The notes beneath the pieces were generated by a model, which saw only the letters and a program-made list of their open reading frames with translations, searched no databases and was not told the DNA's origin. Source: an uncultured Bacteroidota bacterium (GTDB lineage Bacteria > Bacteroidota > Bacteroidia > Bacteroidales > P3). Taken from it: 9,541 bases of DNA. The translations under genes were made by a program, and so were the position numbers. Positions 1-6,132 of this stretch are shown here, piece after piece (within the stretch, counting starts at the first letter, position 1; the number at the start of each line of letters is the position of its first letter). The DNA is taken from assembly GCA_900546465.1 (NCBI GenBank), contig URCX01000075.1:1-9541 (forward strand), given 5' to 3'.

Positions 1-2013
1 TGCGTAGATTCTTAATTCGGGAGTATATGAGGCAGCAGATTTCTTCGCATAGAAATTCAATACTTCACCACCTGTTAATTCAAGTACGGGTGTTATCAAC
101 CAATCATCATTTTTATATGTTGCTGTATTAGAAGAACTCGAAGTATAACTATACATATATGCAGCCCTATTGCCTTCATAGGCGGAGGAAGAACTTTCCC
201 ATTTGTAAGATGAACCACCACCATTAACGTTCAACCAGCAATAAGGAGCTGCAATTGTTCCTGTCATCAAGTCCTCAGAGTTCCAAGTGTTTTCAAAACC
301 TTCAAACCAAGGGAAGTCGGAAATAACGTCGCAAGGGGTCTTAAATGTTTCTATATCGGAAACAATGGCAACATCAGAACCATTACATATAGCCGTTACT
401 CTATACTCATATACAGATGACATAGCCAAATCTGTCAATTCCACAGGAGAAGACGATGTTACGCTGCTCCAAGTTGAACTGCCTTTAATCCTATATTCAA
501 CAGTGTACTCTGCATTATCGTTATTGTCGAAAACTTCTATTGTTGCAGAGTTGTCTGTTACTGTTACAAGTGTAGAGTCGGTTGATGAACAAGCAAGTTG
601 ATACAAATTCAAATTATCAATCGTTATAGCAGGTTGTGTGCCAACAGAAAAATCATTTCTCCACATAAGAGCCAATTTGTATTGACCTGTATAGCTTGCC
701 GGTATTTCCACACCATAATTTTGCCAACCGTTGGAAAAATTCATTATGCCGGTAATGGAATAAGAAGCCGCAGGGACAGTTGAAGAAAATTCATAGCTTG
801 TTGGAAGTAGGAATACTCTGAAGTAATCAGCAACACCTTCTCCGCCACAATTCCAATCAAAAGATAAACCATAACGATTGCCTTCCTCAAGGTTCACAAA
901 TGCCCAGGCAAAGGCAGTTGTCGTTGTGCTGATATCATAAGAATTGTTCACTCCGTTATCATTACTTACATACAAGGCACCACCTTCGGTAAGTTCTCCA
1001 TCATCACCATAGGTGTTATTGGTTGCTGTGCCGATTGTCCAAGCGTTTACGGCACTGCTGAAAAAGTTCCAGTTGGTAACAGCAGTCGGGTCATCGAAGT
1101 TTTGTGTGTAAGGAATAGATAGCATTATAGATGCATCAGGCGAAGTTCTGAATGAAATTGTCTGAGCAATACTTGTTTCATCTCCACAAACAGAATATAC
1201 TTTAACTTGATAATCGGAAAATACTTCAAGATCACTCAATGCATAAGAATTACTGCTTATGGTATTGCTTGCAAGCGTCCAATCCGTATCCGTCGCGAGT
1301 TTGTATTCAACAGCAAAAGTCGTAGAGGAAGGATCGCTCTCCCAAGTAATGTCCGCTCCGTTTGATGTAACATTCGACACTGCAAGGTTTGTAGGCGGAT
1401 AGCAAAATCCTGCCGGAGGCTCAATATGGAAAATCGTATTTAGTCTGTATCGGTACGCCGCCTTAGTTCCTACCGTACCCGCATTGTCCACTGTGATTGG
1501 GGTGCCGTCTCCATAGCTCAACACAGACATGCTATCAGCCGTTGGAGTTTGTCTGAACGTAGCCCCGTTGGTAGCAGACCAAGTGCCGTGTCCATTCGTA
1601 AAAGCAAGTACAAGATTGTCTGAGCCGTTATACGAAAAAGACGTTGCAAGAGGGATTGTTACCCAACCTTGCGAGAGTGTGATAGAACCATCATAAACAA
1701 GCGTCAAAGAATCAGCAGACATAAAGTTGCCCTTTGACATTCGTGTACGATTTGTGTTTCCAAGGTAAACCTTGGCATTGTTGATTGTTTTGGGTGTTGC
1801 ATAGTCATAATAGAAACTTATCGAATCTATCTGACCTGTCACGAGTTCTTCCGCTAAAAACAACATCTGCGAATGCGAATAATTGAAATTGTGATAAAAC
1901 GGAAGCGATTGTGTGGTTGTCGCAGCTGTTCCCACTGTGACCGGCACCGTTTGTGCCACCACTTGCGTCAGCGACAGCACTGTCGCCAACAGCATGAATA
2001 ATAATTTCTTCAT
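1..2013 (-). CDS. Secreted modular surface protein, FN3 and choice-of-anchor-J (cleaved adhesin) repeats, 3' end outside window
   Basis: An open frame of 671 codons runs from the ATG at 2011-2013 off the left edge with no stop, so the C-terminus is unseen. Residues 1-20 form a signal peptide (KK, hydrophobic core, cleavage near VVA-Q). Residues 22 to about 200 resemble an N-terminal beta-sandwich common in Bacteroidota surface proteins (FYHNFNYSHSQ, then a strand pattern ending NLVLAFTNGHGTW). Next come an FN3 domain (about 204-295), a choice-of-anchor-J/cleaved-adhesin-like domain (about 300-470, with YTQNFDD and a closing ITIDNLNLY), a second FN3 (about 475-562), and the start of a second anchor-J domain (FPWFEGFEN, then NDDWLITPVLEL at about 636). 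Both FN3 domains carry a matching cysteine pair (204/276 and 475/543). The family is extracellular and usually binds glycans or proteins, or is the non-catalytic part of a secreted enzyme. A T9SS sorting domain beyond the window is an inference. The substrate is unknown. Confidence 0.9.
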   Translation of the reverse strand, partial: MKKLLFMLLATVLSLTQVVAQTVPVTVGTAATTTQSLPFYHNFNYSHSQMLFLAEELVTGQIDSISFYYDYATPKTINNAKVYLGNTNRTRMSKGNFMSADSLTLVYDGSITLSQGWVTIPLATSFSYNGSDNLVLAFTNGHGTWSATNGATFRQTPTADSMSVLSYGDGTPITVDNAGTVGTKAAYRYRLNTIFHIEPPAGFCYPPTNLAVSNVTSNGADITWESDPSSTTFAVEYKLATDTDWTLASNTISSNSYALSDLEVFSDYQVKVYSVCGDETSIAQTISFRTSPDASIMLSIPYTQNFDDPTAVTNWNFFSSAVNAWTIGTATNNTYGDDGELTEGGALYVSNDNGVNNSYDISTTTTAFAWAFVNLEEGNRYGLSFDWNCGGEGVADYFRVFLLPTSYEFSSTVPAASYSITGIMNFSNGWQNYGVEIPASYTGQYKLALMWRNDFSVGTQPAITIDNLNLYQLACSSTDSTLVTVTDNSATIEVFDNNDNAEYTVEYRIKGSSTWSSVTSSSPVELTDLAMSSVYEYRVTAICNGSDVAIVSDIETFKTPCDVISDFPWFEGFENTWNSEDLMTGTIAAPYCWLNVNGGGSSYKWESSSSAYEGNRAAYMYSYTSSSSNTATYKNDDWLITPVLELTGGEVLNFYAKKSAASYTPELRIYA

Positions 2014-2049
2014 TGCTTTGAAATTTTAGTTAGTAATTTTTTGACCGCT

Positions 2050-2081
2050 CAAAGATACGAAATTATTGTGCTTCTTGCAAA
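2050..2081 (-). promoter_or_regulatory. Bacteroidota-type promoter for the FN3/anchor-J gene
   Basis: On the minus strand a TTTG (-33 box, plus 2078-2081) is followed after exactly 20 bp by TATCTTTG (plus 2050-2057). This fits the Bacteroidota primary-sigma consensus TTTG-N19-21-TAnnTTTG. The -7 box lies 36 nt before the ATG at 2013, giving a leader of about 30 nt. That leader is A/T-rich and has no Shine-Dalgarno motif, which is normal for the phylum. Boxes and spacing are seen directly; use as a promoter is inferred. Confidence 0.82.
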
Positions 2082-2558
2082 ATCCAAGGCAAAATTTTGT
2101 ATTTTTTTATGAGTTAGGCTTTTCCGGATTTCATTTTGGCACACTTTTTGATTGTCTGCTTATGTTACACTTTTTCAGTGGTTTATGTTTTTGCTATTTT
2201 CGACCGTTTCACTTCGTGAAAATTTTTTTGCATTTTATTTTTAATGGTTTGCATCGCCTTGTTGAATTATTGTTTTTCGATAATTGGAAAGGCTGTCTCA
2301 GAAGAAGTTCACATTATTTTGAAGACTGAAATCCTGCAAAATCCTATTCTTTTCTCCGTTTTCTTTGTCTGAGAGTTTTCATGAGTTTCTGAATTGATAT
2401 AAAGCCTGATTGTTATTTCCGAATTGCAAGTGATAGATACCAAAGATGCTTTTTTATCAAGAGATTAAGAATGTGAAAAGCATGAATAGGCGGAAATTTC
2501 TCCGTATTATGGAACGAATTTCTTGTAAAACAGCAGTCTGATCACCTAATGCCGTTTC

Positions 2559-2587
2559 AGAAAATTAAAAGGGCGTTTTAATTTTCT
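2559..2587. repeat. Perfect 12-bp inverted repeat, possible terminator hairpin
   Basis: AGAAAATTAAAA (2559-2570) is mirrored exactly by TTTTAATTTTCT (2576-2587) around a 5-nt loop, GGGCG. The stem is almost all A/T with only its outer G-C pair, so it is weak as an RNA hairpin although perfect in sequence. It lies about 110-140 nt beyond the receptor stop on the minus strand and could end that transcript. There is no clean U-tract, and the AT-rich stem argues against a standard intrinsic terminator. Confidence 0.5.
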
Positions 2588-2591
2588 AAAT

Positions 2592-2638
2592 CGCCGAAAG
2601 AAAAAATCAGAACGGCGTTTTGGAAAATTCTTTCGGCG
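2592..2638 (-). terminator. Possible terminator or 3'-end hairpin of the receptor gene
   Basis: CGCCGAAAGAA (2592-2602) and TTCTTTCGGCG (2628-2638) are perfect 11-bp inverted complements around a 25-nt loop. It is the first substantial stem after the receptor stop, about 60 nt downstream. Its GC-rich base suits a transcript-end structure, but the loop is long and no run of T follows on the minus strand. It is therefore not a canonical intrinsic terminator. It shares its arms with units of the 21-bp array, so stem and repeat may be one structure. Confidence 0.4.
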
Positions 2639-2696
2639 TTTCGTTTTGCTCTTATGGCTGTTGATTGCTATGTTGTTGCAAATCCGTGGTTTGTGT

Positions 2697-4991
2697 TTAG
2701 AAGGTGAAGCTCAGTCCGAGGGAAGGCATGATTGGTAGTTGGTCAACCCTTTCGGAGGTTATACGGTTGTAATAAAAGAGATTGTTTCTGTTATAGACGT
2801 TTGTTACGCTTAGGTTTATTTCAAGTATGGAGCGTTTGCCTATATCGAAGCGTTTTTTTGCGGAAATATCGAATCGGTGGTAATCGGGCAGGCGACGTGA
2901 GTTCAAGTCGCCGTATATGGTGGTTAATGTGCCGTTCTGATTGATGTAATCGGTATTTATGCCGCCTGAGAAGTCAAGTTGTTCCATCATGGAGGCTGTC
3001 GGGGTATAAGGGAAACCACTGCCGTAGTTCCATCTGAAACTTAATTCAAAACTTCTGTCCATTCCGAATTGGTAATTCACCAAAAGGTTGATGTTATGTC
3101 TTCTGTCGTAATGCGGAGAATAGGTTTGAACTTCGTTGGTCTTGGTAACCTTGCCCAAGGAGTAAATTGCCCAGATGTAAAGTCTGCCGTCATCGTATTT
3201 TAACGACAAATCACCGCCATAAGCCTTGCCGTCCTCGACTATGTATTCCTTTTTGAGGTAGTCAGGTTTGTCTCTGTGTTCATTATCATCAAGATACATA
3301 CGGTCTTTGTTGGCCGAGGCTGTTCGGGACATGGTTTTATAGTATAGTTCAAAGTTGAGAGAAAGGTTTTTGAGTATGTCATATTCCATTCCGAAGATAA
3401 GGTGATTGGATTTTTGTACGTATGAGTTTATTGTGTCGCTTTTGTAAGTTGTTACTATGTTCAAATCGGGACTTACAGTGAGATAACCCGTAAACAGATT
3501 GACTATATCGCGATCGCTTTTGGTATCCATGAATACCTGAGAATAGATGCCTCCGGCTGCTTTCAAACGGAAATTATCCGAAATATTAAGTTTTAAGGAC
3601 AAACGCGGTTCCGGTATCAGGCTTCCGACAGAGGCATAATATGATGCACGGAAACTCGGTTCGTAAACAAAGCTGCCTGCAACTCCTCTGAAAACGGTGT
3701 AGGCGGCAAATTCGGTGGAATAATCCGTTATGGTGTCGGAAGCGGTGAATAGAGTTTTTGTGGTATTGCCGAGCATGTTTAAGCCGTATTTAAGCCTGTT
3801 TTCACCGAAGAAATTAGTAACTGCCATTCCGATATTGAAACCTCCGATATTGCTCATTTGCTCATCGGTTGATGAAGTCTCGGACATTTTCATCGTATAA
3901 TCGGAATATGCAACCACTCCTTCAACTAAGGAAGAGCCGCTACCGGGAAGAATTAAGAAATTGGCTCCGAAAGCTGTATTTTTCCAATTAAAATCAGCTA
4001 TGGCTTCGTATTGGTTGACCTTATCGGTGAAATTAAGTCCGAAAAAGTTGACCTTGCTTCCGTTATCCGTCGCAAGGGTCAATTTCCCGTAAATATCGAG
4101 AAAATCATACGGCAATTTCTTATCCATATAAGAATATATAGAAGCTGAGGTATGGGAAAGATAGGAGTTTTTTGCACTCAGAATATATGATAAACTGTAT
4201 CGCCTTTTTTCATCGTTCTTTATAATCGGACCTTCTAATAATAAGCCTGCTCCGAAAGTGGAAAGGGAAATTTTTCCGCTCGTATTCTTTTTGTTTCCAT
4301 CTTTTGTGGTTATGTCCAAAACGGAAGACAACACTCCGCCATAGCGAGCGTCGAAACCGCCTGTATAAACGTCGGCGTTTCTTATAATATCCGTTTCAAA
4401 TACAGAGAACAAACCAATGGAGTGAAAGGGATTATAAACAACCATTCCGTCCAAAAGCACTTTGTTTTGAATGGCAGAACCTCCGCGGATATATAGTTGT
4501 CCGCCTTGGTCGCCTGAAAAAACCACTCCCGGCAAGACTTGAATGTATTGAGCCAAGTCTGCCTGTCCTCCGATTGCAGGAATTTGTTGTATATCTTTCG
4601 ATGTTATTTTCTCTACGGAAACATTGCTTTCCAACCTCACTGCTTCCCTTTTCCCGCTGACTTCAACGATTGCCAATTCCGTCGAAGAGGGTTTTAGTTC
4701 CACCTTTATGGATACAACTTTCCCCTTTTCCACCTCAACATTATGCTCTGTTGTTTCATAGCCTATGCAACTTACTTTAACGACTTGGGTTCCGACTTTC
4801 ACTTTTGAGAAAACAAAATAACCGTTTATGTCGGTTGTGGTTCCTGTTGTGCTTCCTTTGAGTATCACATTGCCGTAAGCAATCGGCTCACCTGTTGTTT
4901 TATCATATACGAACCCTCTTATGGAACCTGTTTGTGCAGCAAGGCAGAGGCTGAATACCATAAGGGATAAAAAAGATACTATCCTATTCAT
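2697..4991 (-). CDS. TonB-dependent outer-membrane receptor with N-terminal CarboxypepD_reg-like domain
   Basis: A 764-residue outer-membrane active transporter powered by TonB/ExbBD; the imported substrate cannot be read from sequence. Residues 1-19 are a signal peptide (cleavage LAA-Q; Cys16 does not sit in a lipobox). Residues 22-105 form a CarboxypepD_reg-like beta-sandwich (GSIRGFVYD, then GTTTDINGYF and SCIGYET), typical of Bacteroidota TonB receptors. The plug covers about 115-232, with YIRGG at 167-171, LLDGMVVYNPFH at 179-190 and GGFDARYGG at 211-219. The rest is the 22-strand barrel, ending in the outer-membrane C-terminal signature SLGLSFTF. The length is smaller than SusC-type receptors (about 1000 residues), and no SusD partner lies beside it. 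This suggests a siderophore/metal/cofactor-type receptor rather than a polysaccharide-utilisation locus. It starts 22 nt after the holA stop and has no -7 box of its own that I can see, so it is probably read through from holA. Confidence 0.93.
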   Translation of the reverse strand: MNRIVSFLSLMVFSLCLAAQTGSIRGFVYDKTTGEPIAYGNVILKGSTTGTTTDINGYFVFSKVKVGTQVVKVSCIGYETTEHNVEVEKGKVVSIKVELKPSSTELAIVEVSGKREAVRLESNVSVEKITSKDIQQIPAIGGQADLAQYIQVLPGVVFSGDQGGQLYIRGGSAIQNKVLLDGMVVYNPFHSIGLFSVFETDIIRNADVYTGGFDARYGGVLSSVLDITTKDGNKKNTSGKISLSTFGAGLLLEGPIIKNDEKRRYSLSYILSAKNSYLSHTSASIYSYMDKKLPYDFLDIYGKLTLATDNGSKVNFFGLNFTDKVNQYEAIADFNWKNTAFGANFLILPGSGSSLVEGVVAYSDYTMKMSETSSTDEQMSNIGGFNIGMAVTNFFGENRLKYGLNMLGNTTKTLFTASDTITDYSTEFAAYTVFRGVAGSFVYEPSFRASYYASVGSLIPEPRLSLKLNISDNFRLKAAGGIYSQVFMDTKSDRDIVNLFTGYLTVSPDLNIVTTYKSDTINSYVQKSNHLIFGMEYDILKNLSLNFELYYKTMSRTASANKDRMYLDDNEHRDKPDYLKKEYIVEDGKAYGGDLSLKYDDGRLYIWAIYSLGKVTKTNEVQTYSPHYDRRHNINLLVNYQFGMDRSFELSFRWNYGSGFPYTPTASMMEQLDFSGGINTDYINQNGTLTTIYGDLNSRRLPDYHRFDISAKKRFDIGKRSILEINLSVTNVYNRNNLFYYNRITSERVDQLPIMPSLGLSFTF

Positions 4992-5013
4992 ATTTTTTGT
5001 GCTTTGTGTTACG

Positions 5014-6021
5014 TCAATGAGTCAATTTATAAGCCAATTCTTTCAATAATTCGCCTTCATTGCCTATTGGAGCAAAATCGACGCCTTTACTCTTCAATTC
5101 GTATTCTTTTATCAGGGATATATTTTGCATTATTTTATCTGCACCGTACTTTTGAGCCGGTATTGCATAATCTCGTGCGAAGAATTGCGGCACTTTGATT
5201 GCGGAAGCCACTGCCGTATCGGATTTATCCGACAGTTGTGCCACTATCAACAGTTTCACGAAATATGAAAACAGGTTTGCGAATACCACAGGTAAAGGGT
5301 TCTCTTTCACATGTGCCGCCATATAGCACACGCATTTGTTTATCTTTTCGTAATCCAACTTTCCGATGGCTTTTTGCAGTTCAAAAACATTGTAATCCTT
5401 GCTTATACCGATATGAGAAGATACATCGGAGCTTGTAATCTCCTTTCTATCCTTGATGTTTATAAGTAATTTTGAAATCTCATTGCTTATCTTCATCAGA
5501 TTATTGCCGAGATATTCTGCCACCATCATGGAAGCCTGTTGTTCCATTGCGAAGCCTTTTTGTTTTACAAAGGCATCAATCCAACTTACCAACTTCTCTT
5601 CTCTTATTTTCTGACTTTCAAAAACCGTCCCCACTTTGCCGATTTTTGTGGTGAGACTTTGAGGAAACTCCTTAGCATTGTTGATAATAACAAAAACCGT
5701 ACTTGAAACGGGAGATTGCAAATATTTGCTCATTTTCTCCAATTCCCTTTTGTCCATCGTTTGTGCCTCTTTCAGCATTACCAATCTGTGTCTTGCCATT
5801 ATCGGATACTGTTTGGCAGATAAGATCAGCTCGTCCATGGACGCATCTTTGCCATAGAATATGCTCATATTGAAATCCTTTTCCGTCTCATCAAGCACCT
5901 CTTGCTCGAATTTGTCGCTCAGGAGTTCCAAATAATAGAGTTCTTCTCCTTTCAGAAGATAAACAGGCTTCAAATCACCGTTCTTTATCTCCTTTTCTAT
6001 ACTTTCAAATGTTACAGCCAT
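5014..6021 (-). CDS. holA: DNA polymerase III subunit delta (HolA), clamp-loader subunit
   Basis: HolA is the delta subunit of the cytoplasmic clamp loader; it opens the beta sliding clamp so that it can be loaded on primed DNA. The 335-residue length fits the family. Recognisable stretches are KPVYLLKGEE (18-27, the first strand and degenerate nucleotide-site region; delta does not hydrolyse ATP), YPIMARHRLVMLKEAQ (72-87), ISKDYNVFELQKAIG (about 205-219, start of the collar domain) and YELKSKGVD near the C-terminus. I chose ATG 6019-6021 (MAVTFESIEKEIK). An in-frame TTG two codons upstream (6025-6027) would give 337 residues, but it lies closer to the -7 box and delta proteins usually begin just before the KPVYLL strand. 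Transcription probably starts at the box at 6032-6039 and may continue into the TonB receptor 22 nt downstream. Confidence 0.95.
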   Translation of the reverse strand: MAVTFESIEKEIKNGDLKPVYLLKGEELYYLELLSDKFEQEVLDETEKDFNMSIFYGKDASMDELILSAKQYPIMARHRLVMLKEAQTMDKRELEKMSKYLQSPVSSTVFVIINNAKEFPQSLTTKIGKVGTVFESQKIREEKLVSWIDAFVKQKGFAMEQQASMMVAEYLGNNLMKISNEISKLLINIKDRKEITSSDVSSHIGISKDYNVFELQKAIGKLDYEKINKCVCYMAAHVKENPLPVVFANLFSYFVKLLIVAQLSDKSDTAVASAIKVPQFFARDYAIPAQKYGADKIMQNISLIKEYELKSKGVDFAPIGNEGELLKELAYKLTH

Positions 6022-6031
6022 AAGCAAGCGG

Positions 6032-6039
6032 CGAAGATA
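6032..6039 (-). promoter_or_regulatory. -7 promoter box of holA
   Basis: Minus-strand TATCTTCG matches the Bacteroidota -7 element TAnnTTYG and ends 10 nt before the holA ATG. If transcription starts the usual few bases after the box, the leader is only about 5 nt, nearly leaderless. The -33 region is poor: the nearest TTG-containing match (TTGC, plus 6062-6065) is 22 bp away. The box sits in the 111-nt gap after the upstream 997-residue gene. I see no convincing terminator in that gap, so read-through from that gene is also possible. Confidence 0.6.
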
Positions 6040-6132
6040 CGAAAAAAATCCAAGTCGATACGCAATCCATGAATTTTATCTCAATCATAAGAAGCAAAAC
6101 ATCGCCCTGCTGCAAAGCGAACACACTTCATC

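Larger units (their letters stand above)
2551..2655. repeat. Short degenerate repeat array with an exact 21-bp period
   Basis: Five units start at 2551, 2572, 2593, 2614 and 2635, each exactly 21 bp after the last. Each begins with G(C/G)CG: GCCGTTT, GGCGTTT, GCCGAAA, GGCGTTT and GGCGTTT. Every G(C/G)CG tetramer on the plus strand between 2541 and 2655 falls on this register. The other 14 bases vary and are AT-rich, but units 1 and 4 match at 13 of their first 16 positions. A possible sixth unit at 2656 reads GGCTGTT. The array begins about 40 nt past the receptor stop in the direction of transcription, so it probably lies in the 3' untranslated region. I do not recognise a named repeat family. 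Twenty-one bp is about two helical turns, so a protein-binding array is possible; repeated RNA hairpins are another option. Confidence 0.6.
2082..2696. other. Gene-free AT-rich intergenic region
   Basis: About 600 bp lie between the receptor stop and the promoter of the next gene. No open frame here looks like a protein. The longest plus-strand frame (2066-2329) is phenylalanine-rich low-complexity translation of T-tracts. A 23-codon minus-strand frame starts near 2254 (MQTIKNKM...), is lysine-rich and has no support. A small hairpin (TTTCAC-TTC-GTGAAA, 2207-2221) is followed by seven T on the plus strand, but no plus-strand gene precedes it. The end nearest the receptor holds the 21-bp periodic repeats and two inverted repeats listed separately. 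The region is unusually long for this compact set of genes and could hide a small RNA or a decayed gene. Confidence 0.6.

Noticed and set aside
287..783. Two plus-strand frames (104 and 61 codons) over the left gene
   Set aside because: The minus strand is open across the whole stretch and encodes recognisable FN3 and anchor-J modules.
2286..2305. AAAGGCTGTCTCAGAAG, which resembles terminal sequence of some Bacteroidota insertion sequences
   Set aside because: No inverted partner, target duplication or transposase remnant is visible in the gap, and the match is too short alone.
2066..2329. 87-codon plus-strand frame rich in Phe, Leu and His
   Set aside because: It is a translation of T-rich intergenic DNA, has no family resemblance, and overlaps the promoter of the minus-strand gene (2078-2081).
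2551..2655. CRISPR-like array
   Set aside because: The conserved core is only about 4-7 nt, the period is 21 nt, and no cas gene is present, so it is reported as a short periodic repeat instead.
2697..4991. SusC-type glycan receptor of a polysaccharide-utilisation locus
   Set aside because: At 764 residues it is too short, no SusD gene is adjacent, and no carbohydrate-active enzyme lies nearby.
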